Assembly (NCBI GenBank): GCA_021323655.1
Contig: JAJPKO010000010.1
Coordinates: forward strand, 124,001 to 188,000
Reading direction: 5' to 3'
Length of the DNA: 64,000 nt
From: Acidobacteriaceae bacterium
Lineage (GTDB): Bacteria > Acidobacteriota > Terriglobia > Terriglobales > Acidobacteriaceae
Both the position numbers and the translations under genes were made by a program. Shown piece by piece: positions 19,963 through 30,407 of this stretch. Under the pieces are notes generated by a model. It made no database searches and was not told the origin of the DNA. It was given only the letters and a program-made list of their open reading frames with translations. Every line of letters begins with the position of its first letter. Position 1 is the first letter of the stretch.

Positions 19963-20951
19963 GCGCGTTGTACCTTTACTTCAAGTTGCCGGGACCAGTC
20001 TTCCTGTCCCAATGACCAGCGCAGCACCTTAATCCACTTCTGCGTAGCGTAAAGGAGACGTGTTCGCGCATCCTTGTTTCGAACCATCATCCTGGCGATC
20101 ACGAGTGCAGAAATTCTCACTGCGGCGCTGAAGGCCGTCGTGATGCGATAGCCCACCGCGTAGAAATCGCCGTACCATGCCGTCATAAAACGCCACCGCG
20201 ATTCGCGCATGACTACCGTAGCAAAATGGCTTTGCGGCTCGAGCGCGCTGCTGCGTCCGCCATGATGTACTACACGTGCGCGCGAAGCGTAGACAACCTT
20301 GCCCCGGGCCAGCTTGATCTTGTAGCAGAGATCAACGTCCTCGGTATACATAAAGTAGCGGGTGCTGAACATGCCTACAGCGGAGAACACTTCGCGTTTC
20401 ATCAGCATGCACGCGCCAGACACGCAGTCCACTTCCACTACATTGCTCTGCCGGTCATGAAACGGCCGCGTGGCGAAGAAGTCTGAGTGGGGCCATTTCT
20501 TCCGCAGGTAATCGCAGTCGAGCAGTTGGTTCAGGATTGTAGGAAACCGCTGGATGCAGCTGTCCTGCAGGCTCATATCAGAGTTCAACAGCTGCGCACC
20601 CACCAGCGCGATCTCTGGAGAGGAATAAAGTGCGCCCATCATTTGGCGTATGGCCCCGGGCAGCAGTTCAGTGTCAGGATTCAGAAACAGGACTGTGCGT
20701 CCTACGGAACGTTCGAATGCCAGGTTGTTGGCACCTGCAAATCCCAGATTCTTGCGGCTGGCAATAAAGGCAACTTCAGGGAACTCAGCAGCAAGCATCT
20801 CGCCGCAGCCATCGCCGGAAGCATTGTCTATGACGATGATTTCGCAACGCAGCGAGGACACATCGGCATAGATGCTCCTCAGACACTTCCGCAAATAGTC
20901 CACTGACTTCCAGTTGACGATGATGATGGAAAGATCGGCGCCCGATTTCAT
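19959..20951 (-). CDS. glycosyltransferase family 2 (rhamnosyltransferase-like)
   Basis: SIIIVNWKSVDYLRKCLRSI, VIDNASGDG, NLGFAGANNLA, FLNPDTELLPGA, YTEDVDLCYKIKLARGKVVY. Confidence 0.93.
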   Translation of the reverse strand: MKSGADLSIIIVNWKSVDYLRKCLRSIYADVSSLRCEIIVIDNASGDGCGEMLAAEFPEVAFIASRKNLGFAGANNLAFERSVGRTVLFLNPDTELLPGAIRQMMGALYSSPEIALVGAQLLNSDMSLQDSCIQRFPTILNQLLDCDYLRKKWPHSDFFATRPFHDRQSNVVEVDCVSGACMLMKREVFSAVGMFSTRYFMYTEDVDLCYKIKLARGKVVYASRARVVHHGGRSSALEPQSHFATVVMRESRWRFMTAWYGDFYAVGYRITTAFSAAVRISALVIARMMVRNKDARTRLLYATQKWIKVLRWSLGQEDWSRQLEVKVQRA

Positions 20952-22852
20952 GATGCGGCCTCGTACGCGGGACGTCCCGCCTGTATGAATGCGCGGTGCC
21001 AAAGCTCAAAAGAGATCAACAGATAAATGTGACGCAGGCGCTCATGCCGTCCGGCCTCGTGATCGTTAAGCAACTGCTGGATGTAGGCAGGATTGAAATA
21101 CTGGTTGACCGCAGAAGTCCCTGAAAGGAGGCACTCGCCAATGTACTTTTTCATGCTGCTGCGCAGCCATTGGTCTACAGGATTTGCAAAGCCTTTCTTT
21201 TTGCGATAGACGATTTCACGCGGCAGATATTTCTCCATCGCTTTCTTGTGAAGATACTTGCGCGTAAAGCGATGCAGCTTCAGGTGTGCCGGCAGAGACT
21301 CAACAAATTCCACCAGCCGCGGATCAAGAAATGGCACGCGCGCTTCCAACGAGTTTGCCATGGAAGTTTTATCACCCACCATCAGCAGGTCGTCGGGCAA
21401 ATTGGAGCGCGTATCTATATACATCATCTGCGCTACAGGATCGAGATGCGAAACCGGCGACTGCAGCGTTGCCAGTGGCCCCCACGCCTGCTCGCCATCG
21501 GTGCCGATTGCTTCACGCAGCCATGGCCGGAAGAGGCCCTGTTTCATGTTTGAGTCATAAAAGGAGTAAATGTTGATGAAGCGCTTCAGAACGTCAGGTT
21601 CAGTCAAAGAGATCACGCCGCGCCGCAGTTTTTCCTTCTTGATGAATGAGCAAACCAGAGGACGCACAATGCCATTTGTAAGCCCGCGCGGGAGCCGGCT
21701 GTATGTTTTCGAGAGCTGTACGCCAATGTATCGGTGGTAGCCGCCCCACGGCTCATCGGCCCCCTGGCCCGTAAGCGCTACTTTCACGGAACGGCCGGCA
21801 ATCAGGCTCACGAAATAGAAGGCCGCAGCGCTCTCGTTTCCGACTGGCTCTTCGATGTCCCACAGATAGCGTTCGTAATAGTCTTCGTAATCGCGGGCGC
21901 TCACGATCATTTCAGAGTGGTCAGCTCCGAACATCTTTGCCATGGCCCGCGCTTCACTGGTTTCATTGGTCCTTTCGCCACCGTCAAAGCCAATGGTGAA
22001 AGTCCTGACCGGATGGTTGGTGAATCGCCCCATCAGTGCCAGCAGTGCTCCGGAGTCTACGCCCGAGCTGAGAAACAAGCCCACAGGTACATCGCTGCGC
22101 ATCTGGAGGCGGACTGCATCTTCCAGGAGCGACTGGTACCGATCGATTAGTTCGCCTTCCGAAGTTGTGGTATTGATTTCAGGCACACGGGACCAGTAAT
22201 GCTTCATCTCGACGCCGCGGGCTGAGACGCGCATCCAGTGTGCCGGAGGCAACTTGCTGATGCCTTGAAATAAGGTGCTGGGAGAAGGAACATACCGCAG
22301 CGTAAAAAGCTGCGCCAGCGCAGTCAGGTCCACATCGCGGCCACATTCAGGATCGGCCAGCAGGGCCTTGATTTCTGAAGCGAAAGAGAAGCGCTGTCCG
22401 CGTTGGGTAAAGTACAGCGGCTTTACTCCCAGATGGTCGCGTGCGATGAACAGCTCGCGTTTGTTCTGGTTCCATAGAGCAAAGGCAAAGATGCCATTGA
22501 AGTGCAGGACGCAGTCCGTCCCCCACTGCTCATATGCATGGACAATCACTTCTGTATCCGAGTTAGTTACAAAAAGATGGCCATGCGAAAGTAATTCATT
22601 CCGGAGTTCAATGTAGTTATAAATTTCTCCGTTAAAGACGATTTGGAGAGATCCATCTTCATTGCAGATGGGCTGCCCGCCTCCGCTCAGATCAATAATG
22701 CTCAGCCGCCTGTGTCCGAGGCCGATTTCACCCCGCACGTAGCTGCCTTCCCCGTCGGGGCCGCGATGAGCAAGCGACGCCATCATGGCGGCGATCTCTG
22801 TTTTCAGCACCGGCCTTCCGCCCAGCTCCATTACTCCGCAAATACCGCACAT
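20948..22852 (-). CDS. asnB: asparagine synthase (glutamine-hydrolysing) / amidotransferase
   Basis: MCGICGVMEL N-terminal Ntn Cys; GLFLSSGVDSGALLALM PP-loop; exosortase-A-amidotransferase-like context. Confidence 0.93.
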   Translation of the reverse strand: MCGICGVMELGGRPVLKTEIAAMMASLAHRGPDGEGSYVRGEIGLGHRRLSIIDLSGGGQPICNEDGSLQIVFNGEIYNYIELRNELLSHGHLFVTNSDTEVIVHAYEQWGTDCVLHFNGIFAFALWNQNKRELFIARDHLGVKPLYFTQRGQRFSFASEIKALLADPECGRDVDLTALAQLFTLRYVPSPSTLFQGISKLPPAHWMRVSARGVEMKHYWSRVPEINTTTSEGELIDRYQSLLEDAVRLQMRSDVPVGLFLSSGVDSGALLALMGRFTNHPVRTFTIGFDGGERTNETSEARAMAKMFGADHSEMIVSARDYEDYYERYLWDIEEPVGNESAAAFYFVSLIAGRSVKVALTGQGADEPWGGYHRYIGVQLSKTYSRLPRGLTNGIVRPLVCSFIKKEKLRRGVISLTEPDVLKRFINIYSFYDSNMKQGLFRPWLREAIGTDGEQAWGPLATLQSPVSHLDPVAQMMYIDTRSNLPDDLLMVGDKTSMANSLEARVPFLDPRLVEFVESLPAHLKLHRFTRKYLHKKAMEKYLPREIVYRKKKGFANPVDQWLRSSMKKYIGECLLSGTSAVNQYFNPAYIQQLLNDHEAGRHERLRHIYLLISFELWHRAFIQAGRPAYEAAS

Positions 22853-23739
22853 CAGAAAGCCCTCCCAAGTCCGCGCCGCATGCCATCGAAGATGCGCTGG
22901 TTTAACAGCGCGCGGTAGTGGCGCGCCTCTTCAGAACTCACCAGGCGCTTCTGCCCTTTGAAGCGTGCTGAGAAAAATCCATACAGCATGGCCGCTCCTC
23001 CTATCACAGGAGGCCGTCCATGCAGCGCGCGTGCGGCTGCTTTTCCCAGGAAGAAAAATGTCCCACCTCCGATCTTATAAAAAATTTCCCCGTGCATCGC
23101 ATTGGTGCGCAGATGGCCGATCCCTGTACCTTCCGGCTTCAGGTGGTCCATCACCAGATCGTCAAAGTGGCAGGTGCGCCATCCGCGGGTCTGTGCTCGA
23201 ATTTCATCCAGAGTGTCCCATCCGCGCTCTGGTACAAAGCCGCCAATTTCTTCAAAGCATTTCGCGCGCATCATCTTGCTTGCGCCTGCCGCGTGGTAAG
23301 AAGGCATCTTTACCAGGTGCACGTTTGCATTCTTTTCTTCCTGATAGACGCCCGAGGCGATCCCCAACTTTGGATCAAGCTCAAAGCGTGACAACAGTCG
23401 CTCAAAGTAGCAGATGGGGAGGCGCAGGTCGCAGTCGAGCTTCACGATAAAGCCATACCGTTCGTCGCGCAGGTACTCCAAGCCGTATTGGAAGGCGCGA
23501 ATGACTGCTGAGCCGGGCTGCCGCTCGCCACCTGGCGTTCGCACCAGCGTGATCCAATCGAAGCGCGCCGCATACTCTGCAACAATATGTGCGGTCCGGT
23601 CGCGAGAGCCGTCATCCACAATGATCCAGTGCTGTGGCAGCACAGTCTGCCGCGTTACGGACTCGAGCGTCTCGCGGACAAATCTCTCCTCGTCCTTTAC
23701 CGGGGAAACGATCACGTACGACCCAAGGCGTTTATCCAT
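22852..23739 (-). CDS. glycosyltransferase family 2
   Basis: YVIVSPVKDEERFVRETLESV, WIIVDDGSRDRTAHI, GFIVKLDCDLRL. Confidence 0.9.
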   Translation of the reverse strand: MDKRLGSYVIVSPVKDEERFVRETLESVTRQTVLPQHWIIVDDGSRDRTAHIVAEYAARFDWITLVRTPGGERQPGSAVIRAFQYGLEYLRDERYGFIVKLDCDLRLPICYFERLLSRFELDPKLGIASGVYQEEKNANVHLVKMPSYHAAGASKMMRAKCFEEIGGFVPERGWDTLDEIRAQTRGWRTCHFDDLVMDHLKPEGTGIGHLRTNAMHGEIFYKIGGGTFFFLGKAAARALHGRPPVIGGAAMLYGFFSARFKGQKRLVSSEEARHYRALLNQRIFDGMRRGLGRAF

Positions 23740-24568
23740 GCTTCACCCTTTGCATGATGCGTTTTCTCACGGTCTGCACAGTGCCTAGCCAGTCATATGC
23801 GCCTTCAAGCTTTGCCTGAAAGAAGTCCGCGTCATCAAACCCATTCATAGGCAGGCGGCGCCGGAAGTACGGATCCCCTGAGGCATTTTCGAGACCCAGC
23901 GCGGTGCATACACCCGCGCGATAGCCGTGTTTCGCCAGCAGATCCCGCAGCCGGTCCGAGTATGTGGAATCCGACGGGAAAGCATAAGGATGAGCAAACG
24001 TGCGGACAGGGACGCCTAATTTCTCTTCGATTGCGTTCTTTGATTCGCTGATTTCCATCTCCAGCGCATCTTGCGAAAGACCATAAAGGCGTGCATGTGA
24101 AACAGTGTGTGAGCCAAATTCGATTCCAGCACCGTGCAGTTCTTCCACTTCACTCCACGTCATGCAATCCAAACCAAGAAACTGTTGCCGGTTATGGCTT
24201 ATGTATGCGGTCGGTAGAAACACCGTCGCCGTCAAGCCGTATTTCTGCAGAATGGGAAATGCTGTTGTATAAAAATCGCGAAACCCATCGTCAAAAGTGA
24301 TGGCCACATGCTTTCCGTCTTGTCCGTCCAGAACGGCGCCCTGCAACCCACTCACGGGAAGCGAGCGGTAGTCGTTTTGTGCCAGCCATTGCATGTGTTC
24401 TTCAAAAATGTTGGCTGGCGTACGCAACTCGTAATAGGGATGGCGAAGACCATCGGTGATCTCCGAGATGCTGTGGTACATCAGGACAGGCAAACCCCGG
24501 CGTTTGAGCCATGACCGCGTTAGATGTACCGTAATTGCTCTGTCCAATCGAAGCATTTTGTTGGTCAT
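23732..24568 (-). CDS. polysaccharide deacetylase (NodB-like)
   Basis: VLMYHSIS, VAITFDDGFRDFYTTAFPIL, GIEFGSHTVSHARL; start chosen at MTNKMLRLDRA (ATGA overlap). Confidence 0.92.
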   Translation of the reverse strand: MTNKMLRLDRAITVHLTRSWLKRRGLPVLMYHSISEITDGLRHPYYELRTPANIFEEHMQWLAQNDYRSLPVSGLQGAVLDGQDGKHVAITFDDGFRDFYTTAFPILQKYGLTATVFLPTAYISHNRQQFLGLDCMTWSEVEELHGAGIEFGSHTVSHARLYGLSQDALEMEISESKNAIEEKLGVPVRTFAHPYAFPSDSTYSDRLRDLLAKHGYRAGVCTALGLENASGDPYFRRRLPMNGFDDADFFQAKLEGAYDWLGTVQTVRKRIMQRVKHG

Positions 24569-25518
24569 ACCGTGACGTATTCCAGCACGGGTTTCGTTTG
24601 CAGTTTTTGCACTTTCATCTGCGGGTAGCAGGCAGACCTTTTCAACAGCGCGGTCCGGCAATGTTCAGAAAAAGAAATGCTGTTTCCTATGCCCCTCTTC
24701 CAGAGGCTTGCAGAGCTCTTCAGACGCAGAGCCAGAAGCTCGCGTCGTGCGCTCCTGATCTTGCCGCGCAATAACTCCGCTGGATGGTGACTGCTATCGA
24801 GTGCCTTCTGGTGCACGAGAAGCGCGGATTCGCACAGCACGACGCGGTCTTTTGCCGCTTGCGTTACCAGGCTCTCATTGCTGCCCGGGTTCCACACGGC
24901 AAACGGCTCTGCTGTATAGACCCAGCTGGATCCAGCAGAAAGTCGTAGCGCCAAGTCCCAGTCTTCAAGCAGCTTCAGGCGCTCATCAAAGCCGTTACAC
25001 GCCAACAGGGCCTGGCGCCTTATCGCAGCCACCTGATTAAAAAACAAAAACCTTGAAGCCAGTACTTCCGCCGGATTGGTCCAGATCCCCTCCGGCATCG
25101 GCGGCCGAATCTCAGCCACATCAAAGGAGAATTTTTCTGAGCCATCCGCATCGCGCAAGATCGCGTTGCTTATGCAGCATGGGACGGACGGCCCGGCATC
25201 CTGCAATAGTTCCACCTGGCGGCGCACTTTCCCCGGGAGCCACGTATCATCCGAATCGAGAAACATGATGATCTCTCCTGAGGAGAGCCGGATACCATGA
25301 TTTCGCGCCGCGGATGGCCCGCTATTGCGCTGCCTTGCAAAGGACACCTGAGGATATTTTCGAAGCATTAACTCCGGGGTGTTGTCCGTCGAGCCATCGT
25401 CCACAACAATGATTTCGAGCGGCCCGTAATCCTGTTGCAGAACGCTGCCGATCGCGCCTTCTATCAGGTGCGCGCGATTGTAGGTAGGGATGATGACGCT
25501 GACGAGCGGGGACGACAT
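24565..25518 (-). CDS. glycosyltransferase family 2
   Basis: VSVIIPTYNRAHLIEGAIGSVLQQ, VVDDGSTDNTPELM, SGPSAARNHGI, FLDSDDTWLPGKV. Confidence 0.93.
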   Translation of the reverse strand: MSSPLVSVIIPTYNRAHLIEGAIGSVLQQDYGPLEIIVVDDGSTDNTPELMLRKYPQVSFARQRNSGPSAARNHGIRLSSGEIIMFLDSDDTWLPGKVRRQVELLQDAGPSVPCCISNAILRDADGSEKFSFDVAEIRPPMPEGIWTNPAEVLASRFLFFNQVAAIRRQALLACNGFDERLKLLEDWDLALRLSAGSSWVYTAEPFAVWNPGSNESLVTQAAKDRVVLCESALLVHQKALDSSHHPAELLRGKIRSARRELLALRLKSSASLWKRGIGNSISFSEHCRTALLKRSACYPQMKVQKLQTKPVLEYVTV

Positions 25519-26606
25519 CAGTGCGCCCCCTTCAGCACCGCGAATGGTGTTTCCAGCAGAATTCTTAAATCCAGCCACAGAGACCACTTGCGCGCATAAC
25601 GCAGGTCGAGCCTCACCATCTCGTCAAAGGTTGTGCGGCTGCGACCTTTGACCTGCCACAGGCCGGTCATGCCCGGCTTCACTTCCAGCACGCGCCTCTT
25701 ATGCCACAGGTCATAGCAGGAAACTTCGTAAGGAATAGGCGGACGCGGACCCACCAGTGACATTTCGCCGCGAAGCACATTCCATAGCTGCGGCAGTTCG
25801 TCCAGGCTTGTCTTTCTTAAAAATGATCCGACGGGTGTAATCCGCGGATCGCCTGTCATTTTAAAAATTGGCTTCCCGTCTTTGTCCTTTTCCTGCGCGG
25901 CCTTGCCTTCAATCAGCTGCCGGCAATAGGCCTCATGAATGGAAGGATCGTTCCCTGCCCGCATGGAACGGAATTTCAAAAAGGTAAAGTGCTTGCCATA
26001 ACGCCCCACCCTGATTTGCCGAAAGAAGACAGGGCCGCGGGAGGTACATTTCACCGCGATCGCGATTGCAAGAAAGACGGGAAAGAAAAGTGCCAGCAAA
26101 AAGGACGCGCCCGCTATGTCGCCTATCCTCTTTATGGCCTGTTGCATCCGTTTTTCATTCGCCTCAAGCGAGCAGAAGATGTCAGAGAGGTCTTCTGCGC
26201 CATGGTCATCCTGGGAAGCAAAGCGGGCGGGTAACACATAGGCCGAACAGGCAATGTCTTTCATTCCGGCCTGGAGAAGCTGCGCCTCAATCTTTGTCAA
26301 AATCACGCGCCGCGCCTCTTCGACCGGAGCAATGCCAAGCTCGCAAAAGATGGCTCCCAGGGTGGTGTTCTGCTCAAACCATCCCCATATATCTGTTTCA
26401 CGCGAGGCCGGAGCAAGCACCTCCGCCACGGACGCCAGCTGAGTGGAGTTTCCTTCTCTGCGCTCAAATAGAACCAGCAGCAACGGGCGCCGGGACCGTT
26501 CGGCACGTTTCCACTCATGCGCCAGCTTCTGCAGAAAGACTTCTTCTGTCTCAGTGCGCCTTTGAATAGAGGCAAATGACAGGCCTGTGGCTGATGTTGT
26601 CACCAT
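25518..26606 (-). CDS. polyprenyl-phosphate sugar-1-phosphate transferase (bacterial sugar transferase) with atypical soluble N-terminal domain
   Basis: [57 protein letters not shown]...[25 protein letters not shown]. Confidence 0.93.
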   Translation of the reverse strand: MVTTSATGLSFASIQRRTETEEVFLQKLAHEWKRAERSRRPLLLVLFERREGNSTQLASVAEVLAPASRETDIWGWFEQNTTLGAIFCELGIAPVEEARRVILTKIEAQLLQAGMKDIACSAYVLPARFASQDDHGAEDLSDIFCSLEANEKRMQQAIKRIGDIAGASFLLALFFPVFLAIAIAVKCTSRGPVFFRQIRVGRYGKHFTFLKFRSMRAGNDPSIHEAYCRQLIEGKAAQEKDKDGKPIFKMTGDPRITPVGSFLRKTSLDELPQLWNVLRGEMSLVGPRPPIPYEVSCYDLWHKRRVLEVKPGMTGLWQVKGRSRTTFDEMVRLDLRYARKWSLWLDLRILLETPFAVLKGAH

Positions 26607-26832
26607 ACGTCTCCTCATTTGCGCAATGCGGAAGGGCCACACTGCGGCTGTTATTGAGGAGAGCAATTACTGTTCCAGAACCACTGTCTTCCGCGGAAAA
26701 GAGAGGCCGATCTCAGGACTTTCTTTGGTGGATGTAGCGAATCCAGGCAAATCGTCAACTTCATCCAGAAGAAAAGGGGACCTGGAGTGGAAAAGACTTT
26801 CTCCGGGCATGAAGCGCTTTCCATAACTCGGT

Positions 26833-27309
26833 TCAAGAGGTGGGCACTGTCGCCTGTGCCTCGGGTGAGTAGTCGCTTTCTGCACCATTGCCATCCACCG
26901 CAGTCACTACGTAGTAGAACGTGTCGCCTGCAGCCACCTGAGAGTCTGTATAGGTGGTCCCAGTCACAAGGGCCGGGCTGATCAGGGAGTAAGGTCCATC
27001 GTGCTGGCTGGCCCGGTAGACATGGTATCCAGCCACATGGGAAGGGCTGGCTGCCCACTGGAGGTCTATTTCATGCTGCGAAGCGCCTGTTCCCGGCGTG
27101 GTGGATGTGGCAGGCGAGGAGGGTCTGTGAACTCCACAACTGGTTAAAAGCAGGGGCACGCCAAACATGCATAGACCGCGGGCGCTTCTTCGCAAAGCAG
27201 GTCTCCGGAGAAAAATCTCTCGAGATGAGTGTAAACCGCAGGCCGCCAGTTCCCCATATAACCCACTTGCGAGGCCGTATGGGGATGGTTCTGCGTCATT
27301 GCGCAACAA
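26833..27309 (-). CDS. fibronectin type III domain lipoprotein
   Basis: Lipobox LLLTSC; HEIDLQWAASPSHVAGYHVYRASQHDGPYSLISPALVTGTTYTDSQVAAGDTFYYVVTAVDGNGAES; true start probably internal (MFGVPLLLTSC). Confidence 0.75.
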   Translation of the reverse strand: MLRNDAEPSPYGLASGLYGELAACGLHSSREIFLRRPALRRSARGLCMFGVPLLLTSCGVHRPSSPATSTTPGTGASQHEIDLQWAASPSHVAGYHVYRASQHDGPYSLISPALVTGTTYTDSQVAAGDTFYYVVTAVDGNGAESDYSPEAQATVPTS

Positions 27310-28492
27310 CAGCGCAGTCTAATACGCGGCAAAGTGCCTGGACCACATATTCCTGGTCCTGAAGTGACAACCCTGGATACATGGGCAGCGAGAGCGCGGA
27401 TGCCGCCGCTGCTTCTGTTACTGGAAGATCACCCTGGGAGTACCCGAGGAAAGAGTATGCCGGCTGAAGGTGCAGTGGGACGGGATAGTGAATGCCGGTC
27501 CCCACACCCTGTTCCGCCAGCTTTTCCAGAACGGTGTCACGGTCTTCTACACGCACGACATAGAGGTGGTAGACGGCCTCAGAATTTTCTCTCTCGCAGG
27601 GAAAAACAATTCCATCCATGTCCGAGAGCATTCTGTCGTAAGCGCGAGCCACGGCGCGGCGCTGTTCTGTCCATCGAGGCAGGTACTTCAACTTTACATC
27701 CAGAAAACCGGCCTGGATGGCGTCCAGCCGCCCGTTGTAGCCAATTGCTTCATGGAAGTATTTCCGCGGCTGTCCGTGATCGCGCAGGACACGGACCTTG
27801 CGCGCCAGTTCCGGGTCATTTGTTGTGACCGCGCCAGCTTCGCCACACGCTCCCAGGTTCTTGCCCGGATAGAAGCTGAACGCCGCCGCCTTGCCGACAG
27901 AGCCGGCTGTTAACCAGCGATTTTCGCGCCGAGAAAAGTATTTCGCCCCGTGCGCCTGACAGGCATCTTCGTAGACCTGCAAGCCAAACTCTTCCGCAAT
28001 TCCCAGGATTGCATCCATTTCCGCCATTTGCCCATACAGGTGCACCGGGACCACGGCGGTAATCGGATTTCCGGTCCGCTGGCCCAGCCGCTTTCCGGTG
28101 ACCGGGTCGGGCCTACAGCCCTCAAGATAAGACCGCAGCTTTTCCGCATCCATCGTGCACGTGCGTTCATCCACATCAATGAATTCGGGTACAGCGCCGG
28201 CCTGGGTGATGGCCTCGGCCGTAGCGATAAACGTATGCGCCACGGTCAGCACGGTTTCACCCGGCTTAATTCCTCCGGCAAGGAATGCGAGCAAGAGGGC
28301 ATCCGTTCCGCTGGCCACACCAATGCACTCAGCGGCTTCGCAGTAGGCGGCAAAGTGTTGTTCAAAACTGGTTACAGGCCCTCCGCCGATGAATCCGGCG
28401 GTGTGGAGCGCTTTACGAAAGACCTGCACCAGCTCTTCTTCCAGCTCTTTGTGCAGGGTGATGAGATCGAGAAACGGGACAATCGTCTTCAT
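27296..28492 (-). CDS. DegT/DnrJ/EryC1/StrS aminotransferase (WbpE-like)
   Basis: VPFLDLITLHKELEEEL, GVASGTDALLLAF, VYEDACQAHGAKY, FSFYPGKNLGACGEAGAVTTND. Confidence 0.93.
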   Translation of the reverse strand: MKTIVPFLDLITLHKELEEELVQVFRKALHTAGFIGGGPVTSFEQHFAAYCEAAECIGVASGTDALLLAFLAGGIKPGETVLTVAHTFIATAEAITQAGAVPEFIDVDERTCTMDAEKLRSYLEGCRPDPVTGKRLGQRTGNPITAVVPVHLYGQMAEMDAILGIAEEFGLQVYEDACQAHGAKYFSRRENRWLTAGSVGKAAAFSFYPGKNLGACGEAGAVTTNDPELARKVRVLRDHGQPRKYFHEAIGYNGRLDAIQAGFLDVKLKYLPRWTEQRRAVARAYDRMLSDMDGIVFPCERENSEAVYHLYVVRVEDRDTVLEKLAEQGVGTGIHYPVPLHLQPAYSFLGYSQGDLPVTEAAAASALSLPMYPGLSLQDQEYVVQALCRVLDCAVVAQ

Positions 28493-28986
28493 TGCATCAG
28501 CGTCTTTTCTTCGTCGAGAGAGCGCAGCACGCGCGCGGGTACTCCGGCGACAATGGCGTTGTCCGGAACATTTCTTGTAACCACGCTGCCAGCTCCGATG
28601 ATTGCGTTTTCGCCAATAATCACGCGGGAAAGAATCGTTGCTCCCGATCCAATGGAAGCCCCCCTTTTCACCAGCGTCTTTTCTACCACCCAGTCTTTTT
28701 CCGTCTGCATCTGGCCATCGGGAGTTGTGGCGCGGGGATAAGAATCATTAATAAAAGTAACGTTGTGGCCAACGAAGACGTTGTCTTCGATCACCACCCC
28801 TTCGCAGACAAACGTATGACTGGAGATTTTACAGTTGCGGCCGATCTTCGCATTCTTTTGCACTTCGACGAATGCGCCGATCTTCGTGTGGTCGCCAACC
28901 TCGCAGCCGTACAGATTGATGAATTTCGACAGCTTTACATCTTCCCCCAGTTTTACGTCGGGGGCCATGGAAATAAATTCGTTCAT
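28489..28986 (-). CDS. hexapeptide N-acetyltransferase (WbpD-like)
   Basis: YGCEVGDHTKIGAFVEVQKNAKIGRNCKISSHTFVCEGVVIEDNVFVGHNVTFINDSYPRA. Confidence 0.92.
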   Translation of the reverse strand: MNEFISMAPDVKLGEDVKLSKFINLYGCEVGDHTKIGAFVEVQKNAKIGRNCKISSHTFVCEGVVIEDNVFVGHNVTFINDSYPRATTPDGQMQTEKDWVVEKTLVKRGASIGSGATILSRVIIGENAIIGAGSVVTRNVPDNAIVAGVPARVLRSLDEEKTLMQ

Positions 28987-30110
28987 ATCAGGACCTGTGT
29001 TCCACGATGCTTTAAGGATTCGTCGGCGGCCTGCAGCATCTTTACGATGCGCAGTCCGGAGATTCCGTCATTGATGGGCCGGCGGTTTTCGCGGATGCAC
29101 TCATTGAAATGCTCGATTTCCAGCTTCAGTGCCTCTGCATTTTCAAGCTGCGGGGCCCACATATCACCCGTGCGGTAACGCACCAACAGGTCGTAAATGC
29201 CCTCGCCCGTCCGGGTGTGATGAACTCCGCGATCGTAGACCTTGATCTTTTCGTCTGACTCAAGGTCGTTCCAGATCAGCATCTTCTTGTCGCCGCCTAC
29301 CAGCGTAGTGCGCACCTTCACAGGGGACAGCCAGTTCACGTTGACATGCGCAATCAGCTTGTTGGGATAGTAGATCGTGACAAAAGCGACATCTTCCACG
29401 CCATTCACATGCTTCTGGCCAGTGGCTACGACCGCTTCGGCGCGCTCCGGCAAAAGATAATCCATGATGGCGAAATCATGCGGCGCCAGGTCCCAAATTA
29501 CGTTAACGTCGTGTTGAAACAGCCCCAGATTCACGCGCATCGCGTCGTAATAGTAGATGTCACCCAGCTCACGCGTCTCGATCAGGTGCTTGATCTTGCG
29601 CACGGCCGGGGTGAACAGGAAGGTGTGGTCCACCATGATTTTCAGGCCCTTGCGTTCCGCCAGCCCAATCAGCTCTTCGGCCTGGTCTGCATTCGATGTG
29701 AAAGGTTTTTCCACGAACACGTGCTTGCCGTTCAGCAACGCAGCCTTGGCCAGCTCGTAGTGGGTCCACACTGGAGTGACCACCGCAACCACATCAATAT
29801 GGGGTGAGCGGATGACTTCCATGACGTCTGCCGCCACTTCGACATCGGGATGGCCCTTCATCACACGGGCCAATGCCTCCGGCCTGCGGTCACATACCAT
29901 CGTTACCTGTGAGTGTTCCTGGGCGCTGAAGTTGCGAACGATGTTCGGCCCCCAGTATCCATAGCCAACCACTCCCACCCGCAGCACATCTGATCTCAGC
30001 GCTGGCCTTGGGGCCATTTCGGCCCAAGGCATCGGCATCAGCCGGGTCGCGTTGAAAGCTGTGTCCGTCATTGCCGGGCGCACATCTACTGCTACTGGTA
30101 TATCTCCCAT
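28983..30110 (-). CDS. Gfo/Idh/MocA oxidoreductase (WbpB/WlbA-like)
   Basis: LRVGVVGYGYWGPNIVRNFS, VFVEKPFTSNADQAEEL, MVDHTFLFTPAVRKIK, YDAMRVNLGLFQHDVNVIWDLAPHD. Confidence 0.92.
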   Translation of the reverse strand: MGDIPVAVDVRPAMTDTAFNATRLMPMPWAEMAPRPALRSDVLRVGVVGYGYWGPNIVRNFSAQEHSQVTMVCDRRPEALARVMKGHPDVEVAADVMEVIRSPHIDVVAVVTPVWTHYELAKAALLNGKHVFVEKPFTSNADQAEELIGLAERKGLKIMVDHTFLFTPAVRKIKHLIETRELGDIYYYDAMRVNLGLFQHDVNVIWDLAPHDFAIMDYLLPERAEAVVATGQKHVNGVEDVAFVTIYYPNKLIAHVNVNWLSPVKVRTTLVGGDKKMLIWNDLESDEKIKVYDRGVHHTRTGEGIYDLLVRYRTGDMWAPQLENAEALKLEIEHFNECIRENRRPINDGISGLRIVKMLQAADESLKHRGTQVLI

Positions 30111-30407
30111 CCTGCCTCCGGGGGGATGTCATATGAATTACTGCGCTTACCAGTGCAATCATCGTGCCAAAGCCTGGGAGCAGGTTCCTGTATGCATTTG
30201 CGCGCTGATGTCGCATGGGCGATGCAAATCCTCTGCATTTTGCAGGAATGAAGAGAAAATCTTTTCCTTCAAGGTAAAGGTGCTTCTTTCACATCTGCCC
30301 TGCCTGCAGTGGTTTTACCCATAATTCTGGACAGAAATATTCGCAGGCGCTTTTTTGTCGCAGGGAAGAGTCGAGTTTGGTCTGGCGAATGCAAGTAAGC
30401 CGGGTGC

